Assembly (NCBI RefSeq): GCF_028610675.1
Contig: NZ_JAQQWS010000004.1
Coordinates: 284,755 to 348,754 of the forward strand
Direction: 5' to 3'
Source of the DNA: Alkalihalobacillus pseudalcaliphilus
GTDB taxonomy: Bacteria > Bacillota > Bacilli > Bacillales > Bacillaceae_D
DNA length: 64,000 nt
A program made the translations under genes and the position numbers. A model generated the notes under the pieces. The model saw only the letters and a program-made list of their open reading frames with translations, was not told where the DNA came from and did not search any database. Below are positions 17,932 through 26,493 of the stretch, one piece after another. Each line of letters opens with the position of its first letter. Within the stretch, counting starts at the first letter, position 1.

Positions 17932-19014
17932 ATGAAAGGATATATTGTATTAGAAACTGGAGATATTTTTAAAGGAGATATTATTGGAGAGGTAGACGGT
18001 GATATTCATGCAGAAATCGTATTCTTTACAGGGATGACTGGATATCAAGAGGTATTAAGTGATCCATCATTTAAAGGGCAAATGGTTGTTTTCACTTATC
18101 CGTTAATTGGTAATTACGGCTTGAATGAAGGTGATTTTGAAAGTATAAAACCTCAGGCGGAAGCGTTAATTGTAAGTGAGTTATCACAAGCAGCTTTCCA
18201 TTATGAAGCCAACCATTCATTAGAATCAGGTTGCCGTTTTGCGAATATGCCATTAATAACCAATGTAGATACGAGAGCGATTGTGAAACGGATTCGCGAA
18301 CATGGTGATATGAGAGCGATTATGACGACAAATCTAGATAGCGTTGATTTCACTCAAACTAAGCCTCTAGAAGAGAAAGATGTTGTTTCGCAAGTCGTTA
18401 CCAAAGAGGTGTTAACATTTGGTGAAGGTAAAGAGCATATTGTCTTAATCGATTTCGGGTACAAAAAGTCAATGGTCGATATGTTAGTAAAATTGAATTG
18501 TCAAGTAACCGTGATTCCTTACACAAAAATGGAATCGGAAATCGCACAGATTAAGCCAGATGGAATATTGTTATCCAATGGCCCGGGTAACCCTAAGCTA
18601 TTGACACCTTACTTGGAGACGATTAAAACGCTCGCAGAGACGTACCCAACTTTAGGTATTTGTTTAGGACATCAGTTGCTAGCCCTTGCTTTTGGAGCTG
18701 ATACAGAGAAGTTGCGCTTTGGTCATAGAGGAGCCAACCAACCTGTTTTGGACGAAGTGACGAATAAGGTGTATATGACTTCACAAAATCACAGTTATGT
18801 TGTGAATGAAGAAAGTCTTACTCAAACAGCTCTTAAAGCAAGGTTCTACAATATTAATGATGGTTCCATTGAAGGGTTGGAGCATAAGACATTACCGATT
18901 TTATCGATGCAGTTTCATCCGGAGGCTCATCCTGGACCGAGCGATAGTGAGAAAATGTTTGAAACGTTTGTGAGTATGGTGAAGTTAAAAGGGAGAGAGA
19001 AGTTGTATGCCTAA
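17932..19014 (+). CDS. carA: Carbamoyl-phosphate synthase, small (glutaminase) subunit, arginine-type
   Basis: 360 aa. Class I glutamine amidotransferase: catalytic Cys in LGICLGHQLLALAFG near residue 242 and the His/Glu pair in MQFHPEAHPGP near residue 326. It supplies ammonia to CarB. The start ATG 17932 (MKGYIVLETGDIF) has GGAGGAG; an upstream in-frame ATG at 17878 lacks one and adds sequence not typical of the family. Its place between argD and argF marks it as the arginine-linked enzyme. Its 3' end overlaps carB by 8 bp. Confidence 0.95.
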   Translation: MKGYIVLETGDIFKGDIIGEVDGDIHAEIVFFTGMTGYQEVLSDPSFKGQMVVFTYPLIGNYGLNEGDFESIKPQAEALIVSELSQAAFHYEANHSLESGCRFANMPLITNVDTRAIVKRIREHGDMRAIMTTNLDSVDFTQTKPLEEKDVVSQVVTKEVLTFGEGKEHIVLIDFGYKKSMVDMLVKLNCQVTVIPYTKMESEIAQIKPDGILLSNGPGNPKLLTPYLETIKTLAETYPTLGICLGHQLLALAFGADTEKLRFGHRGANQPVLDEVTNKVYMTSQNHSYVVNEESLTQTALKARFYNINDGSIEGLEHKTLPILSMQFHPEAHPGPSDSEKMFETFVSMVKLKGREKLYA

Positions 19015-22000
19015 ACAGATAGAGATAAAAAAAGTGCTTGTGATTGGCTCAGGGCCAATTGTCATTGGGCAGGCTGCTGAATTTGATTATGCAGGGACAC
19101 AAGCATGCTTGGCGTTAAGAGAAGAAGGAGTCGAGGTTGTATTAATCAATAATAATCCAGCTACGGTGATGACGGATGAAGCTTGTGCGGATGTCGTTTA
19201 TTTTGAACCACTTACGGTTGAAACGGTTGAAAAAATCATGACAAAAGAAAAACCAGATGGAATCTTAGCAACGTTAGGAGGTCAAACTGGTTTAAATTTA
19301 GCTCTTGCCTTACATGATCAAGGAATTCTAGCTAAGCATCAAATTGAATTGCTAGGAACACCGATTGATTCGATCAAAAAAGGGGAAGATCGTGAATTGT
19401 TTCGGGCATTAATGAATGAGTTAAATGAACCAGTCCCAGAAAGTGAAATTGTCACGACGGTTGAAGAGGCTTTAGCTTTTGCTGAATTGGTTGGTTACCC
19501 TATTATCGTCAGACCTGCTTATACATTAGGTGGTGCAGGTGGTGGAATTGCGGATGATCAAACAGAATTAAGGCAAATTATTAAAGGTGGCTTAGCATTA
19601 AGTCCAATACAGCAATGCTTAATTGAAAAAAGTATCGCAGGCTTCAAAGAAATTGAATATGAGGTTATGCGAGATAGTAATGATACATGTATCACTGTAT
19701 GTAACATGGAAAATATTGATCCAGTAGGTGTACATACGGGTGATTCAATCGTCGTGGCACCTTCACAAACATTAACAGATGTTGAATATCAAATGCTTCG
19801 TTCCGTTTCATTAAAAATCATTCGTGCTTTAGGTATCGTTGGCGGATGTAATATTCAATTTGCTTTAGATCCACACAGTAAGCAGTATTATTTAATTGAA
19901 GTGAATCCACGTGTTAGTCGGTCTTCGGCATTAGCATCGAAAGCAACAGGTTATCCGATTGCACGAATGGCAGCGAAATTAAGCTTAGGTTATCACTTAC
20001 ATGAACTTTTAAATCCCGTAACTGGCCATACGTATGCGAGCTTTGAGCCTGCCTTAGATTATGTGATTGTTAAGTTCCCACGATGGCCATTTGATAAGTT
20101 CATTCATGCTGATCGCAAGCTAGGGACACAGATGAAAGCAACGGGAGAAGTAATGGCGATTGAGCGTAATTTAGAAGCAGGGTTGCAAAAAGCGGTGCGT
20201 TCATTAGGAATGAAAACAAAGGGATTAACATTAACAAGTTTAAATGGCTGGAACAATCAAGAGTTATGGCAAGTTGTTCAACAGGCCGATGACCGCCGTT
20301 TTTTTGCGATGTTGGAACTTTTACGTCGAGGGATAACGAAAAAAGAACTTCACGAAAAAACAGGTATTAACCATTACTATTTAGCGGCTTATGAACGTCT
20401 TGTTGGGATGGAGAAGGAAATAGAAAAGGATTCATTTGATCTTGTTACTGGAGATGCTTTAAAAAGGTATAAAAAATACGGATTCTCAGATGAACAATTA
20501 GCAGTTGCTTGGACGGTAGATGAAAGCGATGTTCGCAAAAAGCGTAAAGAGCTGGGGATCATCCCTTCTTACAAGATGGTTGATACGTGTGCAGGAGAGT
20601 TTTTAGCTTCAACGGCTTATTTCTACTCCAGTTGGTCAGGTGAAAATGATGCAATTCCAAGTCAACATAAAAAAATATTAATTATAGGTTCTGGACCGAT
20701 AAAAATAGGTCAAGGTATAGAATTTGATTATAGCTCTGTTCATGGTGCAATTAGTTTGCGAAAGCTTGGTTATGAAGCGATTATTATGAATAATAACCCG
20801 GAGACGGTGAGTACCGATTATGCAACAGCCGACCGTTTATATTTTGAACCTTTAACGGTTGAAGATGTTCTATCCGTTGTTGAATTGGAGCAAGTGGAGG
20901 GTGTAATTGTTCAATTAGGAGGACAAACGGCCATCTCTCTTGTAGAAGGGTTGGAAAAAGCAGGAGTGAAATTATTTGGAACGAACCAGTTAACGATTGA
21001 TCGACTTGAGGATCGAGGTTTATTTTATGATTTTATGCAACAAGTGAAAGTCCCTCATATTCCTGGTGAAACCGCTTATGACCATCAAGATGCTTTACAG
21101 AAGGCAGAACAGGTTGGTTTTCCAGTTTTAATAAGGCCTTCCTATGTAATTGGCGGTCAAGGAATGATGATTTTTACAGGCGAACATGACATGAATCGAT
21201 TTTTACAAAATCCGCAAAATGAAGTGGCTTTCCCTCTTTTGATTGATGCGTATTATCCTGGTATTGAATTTGAAGTTGATGCCCTTTCAGATGGAACAGA
21301 TATTTATATCGCAGGTGTATTTGAACATATTGAGAAAGCTGGTGTCCACTCTGGAGATAGTATCGCCGTGACACCACCTCCTACTTTAACAACCAGTGTG
21401 TTAGAACAAGTACAAGATTATACGAGAAAAATTGCTCAAGGCATTGATTTTAAAGGTATTTTTAACATTCAATTTGTTATGTTTGACGGTCAAATTTATG
21501 TGATTGAAATTAATCCTCGGGCTTCAAGGACGGTTCCTATTCTGAGTAAGGTATATAATGAGCCTTTCATTCACGATACAGTCCAACTTTTATTAGGAAA
21601 ATCATTAAAAGAAATTGGAAAAGAGCGTTCCATCGTTGAACCGACAAGTTTTTATACGGTAAAAGCACCGATCTTTTCATACCAAAAGCTTGCAGGGGTT
21701 GATCCGATTTTAGAAGCAGAAATGAAATCAACGGGAGAATTGATTAGTATCAGTGATCATCTGAATGAGGCTTTTTATAAGGCGTTTACTTGGACACAAG
21801 CACAGGTCCCTGCACTGTATAAGCAAAGTGGTATCATTTATTTGGATATTGATTCTATTTATTCAGAGGAAATGAACAAGTATAAAGAGACCCTATTAAA
21901 ACATGGATTTAGTTTTGTTGAAGATGATTTTGAGACATGGTTACAAAATGATGAAGCTGTCGCCTTAATATCTTTACCGAAGCCTGGTTTCAAAACAGGA

Positions 22001-22153
22001 AGTGAAAACCGGAAAGAAGCATTAAAACAACGATTGACGGTCATTACAGAATTGACAACATTGGATGCGATGATAAAAGGGCGAAAGAATGACCGGGAGA
22101 CATTACGCTCTTTACAGGAATGGTTACAAACCAATAAACAAGTTACCGTATAA
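19007..22153 (+). CDS. carB: Carbamoyl-phosphate synthase, large subunit, arginine-type
   Basis: 1048 aa. Two homologous ATP-grasp halves are visible: each opens with an (I/V)IGSGPI-type motif (about residues 11 and 553) and contains an IEVNPR or IEINPR motif near residue 301 and 836. The first half makes carboxyphosphate/carbamate, the second phosphorylates carbamate. A short C-terminal allosteric domain follows. Overlaps carA by 8 bp, as expected for coupled subunits. Confidence 0.96.
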   Translation: MPKQIEIKKVLVIGSGPIVIGQAAEFDYAGTQACLALREEGVEVVLINNNPATVMTDEACADVVYFEPLTVETVEKIMTKEKPDGILATLGGQTGLNLALALHDQGILAKHQIELLGTPIDSIKKGEDRELFRALMNELNEPVPESEIVTTVEEALAFAELVGYPIIVRPAYTLGGAGGGIADDQTELRQIIKGGLALSPIQQCLIEKSIAGFKEIEYEVMRDSNDTCITVCNMENIDPVGVHTGDSIVVAPSQTLTDVEYQMLRSVSLKIIRALGIVGGCNIQFALDPHSKQYYLIEVNPRVSRSSALASKATGYPIARMAAKLSLGYHLHELLNPVTGHTYASFEPALDYVIVKFPRWPFDKFIHADRKLGTQMKATGEVMAIERNLEAGLQKAVRSLGMKTKGLTLTSLNGWNNQELWQVVQQADDRRFFAMLELLRRGITKKELHEKTGINHYYLAAYERLVGMEKEIEKDSFDLVTGDALKRYKKYGFSDEQLAVAWTVDESDVRKKRKELGIIPSYKMVDTCAGEFLASTAYFYSSWSGENDAIPSQHKKILIIGSGPIKIGQGIEFDYSSVHGAISLRKLGYEAIIMNNNPETVSTDYATADRLYFEPLTVEDVLSVVELEQVEGVIVQLGGQTAISLVEGLEKAGVKLFGTNQLTIDRLEDRGLFYDFMQQVKVPHIPGETAYDHQDALQKAEQVGFPVLIRPSYVIGGQGMMIFTGEHDMNRFLQNPQNEVAFPLLIDAYYPGIEFEVDALSDGTDIYIAGVFEHIEKAGVHSGDSIAVTPPPTLTTSVLEQVQDYTRKIAQGIDFKGIFNIQFVMFDGQIYVIEINPRASRTVPILSKVYNEPFIHDTVQLLLGKSLKEIGKERSIVEPTSFYTVKAPIFSYQKLAGVDPILEAEMKSTGELISISDHLNEAFYKAFTWTQAQVPALYKQSGIIYLDIDSIYSEEMNKYKETLLKHGFSFVEDDFETWLQNDEAVALISLPKPGFKTGSENRKEALKQRLTVITELTTLDAMIKGRKNDRETLRSLQEWLQTNKQVTV

Positions 22154-22179
22154 AAATAAGAACAAGGAGTGGGAAATTT

Positions 22180-23136
22180 ATGGAGCAGACGATTGAGAAA
22201 AGTGAAATTGATTTAAAGGGTTTGGACTTTTTAACGTTATTGGATTATTCACCACAACAAATAAAGCACTTATTAGAAGTTGCGATTGACCTTAAAGCGA
22301 AACAAAAGCAAGGTGAACAAACTCCAATGTTGCAAGGGAAATCATTAGGGATGATTTTTGAGAATGCCTCAACTAGAACGCGCGTATCTTTTGAAGTCGG
22401 AATGACTCAGCTTGGCGGACATGCCTTATTTTTAAGTCCACGTGACTTACAAATAGGTCGTGGAGAACCTATTAAAGATACGGCCAATGTTTTAGCGAGA
22501 TATGTGGATGCAATTATGATTCGTACCAATTCTCATGAAACCGTTGAGGAATTTGCCCAATATTCGTCTGTACCGGTCATTAATGCTTTAACAGACCTTT
22601 ATCATCCTTGTCAAGCGATGGCTGATTTATTAACGGTACTCGAACATAAAGGGAAGTTAGCTGGTTTAAAGCTTGTTTACGTTGGTGATGGTAATAATGT
22701 CGCACACTCTTTACTAGCAGCAGGTGCTAAGGTTGGGATGGACGTTGTTGTTAGTACACCAAAAGGATATGAGGTTGATCCGGTTATTTTCGCTAAAGTA
22801 CAAGACGCAGCAAATGAAACCGGTGCGACAATCTCATTGTGTACAGATCCAAAAGAGGCAGTAAAAGATGCGGATGTCATTTATACCGATGTTTGGGCTA
22901 GTATGGGATTTGAAGCTGAACAACACGAAAGGGAGCAAGCTTTAAAAGCTTATCAAGTTAATGAAGAGTTAGTACAGCACGCTAAACAAGACTTTCTTTT
23001 CTTACATTGCTTACCAGCACATCGTGGAGAAGAGGTATCTGATACCATTATAGATGGGGGGCATTCTGTCATTTATGATCAGGCTGAAAATCGCCTTCAT
23101 GCTCAAAAAGCGATCCTAGCTTCACTTATTCGTTAA
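22180..23136 (+). CDS. argF: Ornithine carbamoyltransferase
   Basis: 318 aa. Conserved ASTRTRVSFE (carbamoyl-phosphate binding) near residue 63, HPCQAMADLL near residue 144 and FLHCLPAHRGEEV (ornithine side) near residue 277. It combines the CarAB product with ornithine to give citrulline. It starts 26 bp after carB with AAGGAG. Last biosynthetic gene of the operon. Confidence 0.96.
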   Translation: MEQTIEKSEIDLKGLDFLTLLDYSPQQIKHLLEVAIDLKAKQKQGEQTPMLQGKSLGMIFENASTRTRVSFEVGMTQLGGHALFLSPRDLQIGRGEPIKDTANVLARYVDAIMIRTNSHETVEEFAQYSSVPVINALTDLYHPCQAMADLLTVLEHKGKLAGLKLVYVGDGNNVAHSLLAAGAKVGMDVVVSTPKGYEVDPVIFAKVQDAANETGATISLCTDPKEAVKDADVIYTDVWASMGFEAEQHEREQALKAYQVNEELVQHAKQDFLFLHCLPAHRGEEVSDTIIDGGHSVIYDQAENRLHAQKAILASLIR

Positions 23137-23189
23137 AAGACTCATGATTTTCTTTTCTTAGGAAAAGCTAAGCAAAAGGAGGGGAAATC

Positions 23190-23369
23190 ATGGGACAAAA
23201 CCGTCAGTTTGAACCGGGGCAAAAAGCTCCAAACAATGGGATTTATGTAGAGATAGGTGAGACTGGTAGTCCAGTAACAAAGCCTCGCTCAGTCAGATTA
23301 CACGCAGGTGATAAGTTTCCAGATACAACCAATCACAATCGAAAATGGACACCAAAAAGAAAACCATAA
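23190..23369 (+). CDS. yjzC: YjzC family small protein, 59 aa
   Basis: Starts MGQNRQFEPGQKAPNNG and ends HNRKWTPKRKP, matching the YjzC family in length and in the FxPGQKAPNxGxYVEIGETG and GDxFPxTxNHNR patterns. The ribosome binding site is AAAGGAGGGG. B. subtilis yjzC likewise follows argF. Function unknown. A terminator follows 8 bp later and ends the arg operon. Confidence 0.9.
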   Translation: MGQNRQFEPGQKAPNNGIYVEIGETGSPVTKPRSVRLHAGDKFPDTTNHNRKWTPKRKP

Positions 23370-23376
23370 CAAGCGA

Positions 23377-23427
23377 TAAAAGCTGTAATGATACGTTGAG
23401 AACAACGGATCGTTGCAGCTTTTTTTG
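23377..23427 (+). terminator. Terminator of the arg operon / yjzC
   Basis: AAAAGCTG-AATGAT-CGTTG pairs with CAACG-ATCGTT-CAGCTTTT with single bulges, then T7. Confidence 0.85.
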
Positions 23428-23547
23428 GGTATATAAAGAGAAAATCGGGTTCGCGGAGGTGGGGGCGGAAAAAGTCGGAGGAAGCCCCGAAAACGAAGAT
23501 ACGCAACAAAGCGGAAGAAAATGTTGGCGCAATGCGGAGAAAAAATC

Positions 23548-24340
23548 GAATCTCGGGGTTGCAGGCGAGAAAAGAGGGAGAAAGCCCGAGCAAACGTCGA
23601 ATCACGGGCTTGCGAGCGGAAAAGCGAGTAGAAAGCCCGAGCAAAAGCGGAATCACGGGGTTGGGGGCGAGAAAAGAGGGAGAAAGCCCGAGCAAAAATC
23701 GAATCTCGGGGTTGCAGGCGAGAAAAGAGGAAGAAAGCCCGAGCAAAAGCGGAATCACGGGGTTGCGAGCAGAAAAAAGAGGAGAAAGCCCGAGCAAAAG
23801 CGGATCACGGGGTTGCGGGCGGAATAGCGAGTAGAAAGCCCGAGCAAAAGCGGAATCACGGGGTTGCGGGCGAGAAAAGAGGGAGAAACCCCGAGCAAAA
23901 ATCGAATCTTGGGGTTGCGAGCCAAAAAAGCGGGAGAAAGCCCGAGTAAAAGCGGAATCACGGGGTTGCGAGCCAAAAAAGCGGAAGGAAGCCCGAGCAA
24001 AAGCCGAATCACGGGGTTGCGAGCCAAAAAAGCGTAGAAAGCCCGAGCAAACGTCGAATCACAGGGTTGCAGGCGAGAAAAGAGGAAGAAAGCCCGAGCA
24101 AACGTCGAATCACGGGGTTGCGGGCGGAAAAGCGAGTAGAAAGCCCGAGCAAAAGCGGAATCACGGGGTTGCGGGCGGAAAAAGCGTGAGAAAGCCCGAG
24201 CAAACGTCGAATCACGGGGTTGCGGGCGGAAAAGCGAGCAAAAGCGGAATCACGGGGTTGCGCGCGAAAAAAGCGTGAGAAAGCCCGAGCAAACGTCGAA
24301 TTTCAGGGTTGCGGGCAGAAAAAGCCTGTGGAGAGCGTGT
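23548..24340 (+). repeat. GC-rich array of about sixteen 51-bp tandem repeats
   Basis: Unit of 51 bp beginning GAATCACGGGGTTGCGGG and ending AAGCCCGAGCAAAAGCG. Starts fall at 23548, 23599, 23650, 23701 and 23752, then spacing slips by a few bases. Later copies differ by small substitutions. The array is far richer in G+C than its surroundings. Because 51 is divisible by three, several frames on both strands stay open for about 60-160 codons with a 17-residue period; none has a convincing ribosome binding site and I treat them as spurious. A degenerate prelude covers 23440-23547. Confidence 0.9.
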
Positions 24341-24370
24341 CCCCATTCCCGGAGCGATTTTCGAAGATGA

Positions 24371-24404
24371 GCATACCGCCTCTAAGTACACTTTCACACA
24401 AAAA
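24371..24404 (+). repeat. Dispersed repeat right end directly after the 51-bp array (copy C)
   Basis: CCTCTAAGTACACTTTCACA plus CAAAAA matches the right terminus seen at 37107-37130 and 44392-44407. It links the GC-rich array to the dispersed element family. Confidence 0.6.
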
Positions 24405-24557
24405 TCACCTAACATCTTTTCTAATTGCGTACATATACATGAAACACTACAAAATCAATGGAAATCTCAAGATACGGTTTCCACTTTTCGACTTGCTGCA
24501 TACGGTAATATAAGGATGAAAAAAAGAAGGGCTAAAATTAAAAAAAGAGGCGAGAGT

Positions 24558-25304
24558 ATGACAGTCTACACGCACTATTTTCATATGGAAGAACAAGCGA
24601 ATGTGGTTTATTTGCCTCAGCGTCCAAATGGCTTTGCAATCATCCTTTTATCGGATAATGATCGGACAGTTGAAAAAAACTCAAGCATTTGGGAGCGGCA
24701 TCCAGAACGACATTCGTTCCTATTAAGTTTATTAGAAGAAGGCTATACAGTGATTGCTTCACAATTGTTTGGAAAGCATTGGGGAAGTGAGCGTGCTTGT
24801 GAATATATGGAACAGCTTCATCATTACTTAGTAAAGAAACAAATCTTAAACGAAAAGTTTCATTTCTTTGCAGAAGGTGCTGGGGCTTTGGTTGTCCTAA
24901 AGTTACTGGAAAAGCGACCTCAGCTAATCAGGTCTGCATTCCTTTTGAATCCATGCATTTATTTGGAACGGATTTTTCAAGAAGAAAAACAAAGTAAGCT
25001 ATTTTTTAAACGGTTTATTCAAGAGCTTTCAGCGGCACATGGAGTCGAGGAAAATGATGTGACGAAAGAGTATTGTCAGGCATTTATTCAATTTGAACAT
25101 TGGGTTGACTGTGCCCCCATTCATATTTATCACATGATGGCAGACAAGAGATTTAAAGTTGCTTCTCATAGCCGCCCTTTCGAGCAAGAATTTGTGAAAA
25201 AGAACTTACCAGTATCATTAAGTTTGTACGGGTTGGGCAAAAGTTTTTCCTCTTTTAAACAACCAGTACGGTCGTTTTTTAAGAAAAATGAAAAAAAGCT
25301 CTGA
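24558..25304 (+). CDS. Alpha/beta-hydrolase-like protein without catalytic serine (yjaU position)
   Basis: 248 aa from ATG 24558 (site GAGGCGAG); an in-frame ATG at 24516 would add a very basic leader and has a poorly spaced site. The pattern GFAIILLSDND ... SFLLSLLEEGYTVIASQ ... HFFAEGAGALVVLKLLE resembles an alpha/beta-hydrolase, but the nucleophile elbow reads EGAGA where GxSxG is expected, so the Ser is a Gly. No obvious replacement nucleophile. It occupies the position of yjaU in B. subtilis (downstream of yjzC). Probably not a hydrolase (inference); perhaps a binding or scaffold protein. Confidence 0.7.
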   Translation: MTVYTHYFHMEEQANVVYLPQRPNGFAIILLSDNDRTVEKNSSIWERHPERHSFLLSLLEEGYTVIASQLFGKHWGSERACEYMEQLHHYLVKKQILNEKFHFFAEGAGALVVLKLLEKRPQLIRSAFLLNPCIYLERIFQEEKQSKLFFKRFIQELSAAHGVEENDVTKEYCQAFIQFEHWVDCAPIHIYHMMADKRFKVASHSRPFEQEFVKKNLPVSLSLYGLGKSFSSFKQPVRSFFKKNEKKL

Positions 25305-25305
25305 G

Positions 25306-25337
25306 ACCCTCTCTGTGAAATGGTGGCGGAGAGGGTT
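25306..25337 (+). terminator. Probable terminator
   Basis: ACCCTCTC pairs with GAGAGGGT across a 15-base loop, with a T-rich tract 10 bp further on. It overlaps the end region of the previous gene closely and precedes the epimerase gene, so partial read-through is likely. Confidence 0.45.
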
Positions 25338-25372
25338 TGAGTTCTTTTTATTGCTAGTATAGGAGGAGCTTG

Positions 25373-26275
25373 ATGAAAAAAGTTGTCATTACTGGAGGAT
25401 TAGGGTTTATTGGTTTTCACCTAAGCCAAAGACTTTTGGAAAATGGATACGAGGTGATTGCGATTGATGAGAGACAAGTTGATCGTCAAAAAGAACGGGA
25501 AGAAATGCAGATGCGGTTAGGTAGGAATGCTTTATATAAACTTATTGAAGAGAAAATAGAAGAGGTTGATTTGAAGGAAGTAATAAATGATGCAGATGTT
25601 GTTTTCCATTTTGCGGCCTTAACCAAACATGATAATAAGTGGCCGAGGCTTCAGGAAGTCATCAGTCGCAATGTTTTATTAACGAAAGAGGTCATCAAAA
25701 ATATGTCTAAATCGTCACGATTCATTTTTCCTTCTACTGTGCAGGTATATGGGGAAAGACCTGGACTTATTACTGAAAAAACCCCCACTAATCCCACGAC
25801 CGCATACGGAATAACGAAATTAGCCAGTGAAACATTAATTATGAAATTGGCAAATGAGCTTGATCTTTCCTATCTCATTTTTCGATTGCCAACTATATAT
25901 GGTCCGTTTCAGCGAACAGATATGACTTATCAGCAATTTTTAAATGGGGTTGAACAACCGAATATGGATCGCTCACAAATGGATGTTGTATATATTGATG
26001 ATGTTATTGATGCATTCATGTTAAGTGTGACTACATCACATACAAATGAAATTTTCCACATTGCGACGGGAAAATTAGGAGAGTGGCAGCGTGGGGTTGA
26101 GTTGTTAGGGCATAAATGGACGGCAAAGAGTGGATTCAAAACAACACTATCCACTGAAAAGGCGAAGCAATTACTAGGGTTTGAAGTTCAAACAAGCTTA
26201 GAAGAAGGAATACAAAAACAAGTAGAGCATGAAAAGCAGATGAATCAAAATAACTGGTCAAGTGATTCTGATTAA
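25373..26275 (+). CDS. NAD-dependent epimerase/dehydratase (yjaV position)
   Basis: 300 aa extended short-chain dehydrogenase. The NAD-binding GGLGFIGFHL is at residue 9, the catalytic Tyr and Lys are in YGITK near residue 144, and RLPTIYGPF near residue 166 fits the family. ATG 25373 has AGGAGGAGC. It follows the hydrolase-like gene, as yjaV follows yjaU in B. subtilis. Substrate, perhaps a nucleotide sugar, is unknown. Confidence 0.88.
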   Translation: MKKVVITGGLGFIGFHLSQRLLENGYEVIAIDERQVDRQKEREEMQMRLGRNALYKLIEEKIEEVDLKEVINDADVVFHFAALTKHDNKWPRLQEVISRNVLLTKEVIKNMSKSSRFIFPSTVQVYGERPGLITEKTPTNPTTAYGITKLASETLIMKLANELDLSYLIFRLPTIYGPFQRTDMTYQQFLNGVEQPNMDRSQMDVVYIDDVIDAFMLSVTTSHTNEIFHIATGKLGEWQRGVELLGHKWTAKSGFKTTLSTEKAKQLLGFEVQTSLEEGIQKQVEHEKQMNQNNWSSDSD

Positions 26276-26280
26276 ATAGA

Positions 26281-26317
26281 GGGTGTGATAAGCTACTGTG
26301 AAAGCTTATTACACCCT
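26281..26317 (+). terminator. Stem-loop after the epimerase gene
   Basis: GGGTGTGATAAGCT pairs with AGCTTATTACACCC with one mismatch. It lacks a T run; a second stem at 26365-26395 (CCTATCC/GGACAGG then TTTTTT) may provide the actual termination. Confidence 0.5.
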
Positions 26318-26364
26318 ATTGTTTAACCACTTTCCTACTCAACTATCAGGTGGTGAAAAACATA

Positions 26365-26395
26365 TCCTATCCTTTTTTTTGGACAGGTTTTTTCT
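26365..26395 (+). terminator. Second stem-loop with T run
   Basis: CCTATCC and GGACAGG flank an eight-T loop and are followed by six T. Confidence 0.5.
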
Positions 26396-26449
26396 TTTGA
26401 GCCAAAAGTAATCTCATTATATAGAGATAATCGATGTTTGTATGAGAAA

Positions 26450-26480
26450 CCAAGCCCCTAATCGCAAATTGATTGGGGAC
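26450..26480 (-). terminator. Possible terminator of prfC
   Basis: On the minus strand GTCCCCAATC pairs with GATTAGGGGC with one mismatch, followed by a moderately T-rich stretch, 14 bp past the prfC stop. Confidence 0.4.
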
Positions 26481-26493
26481 TTGTTCGTTCTCA

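Noticed and set aside
23345..24415. Several 67-160 aa ORFs on both strands with GLRAEKRGESPSK- or LLGLSPSFLARNP-type repeats
   Set aside because: They are products of a 51-bp (17-codon) tandem repeat, open in several frames, and lack ribosome binding sites.
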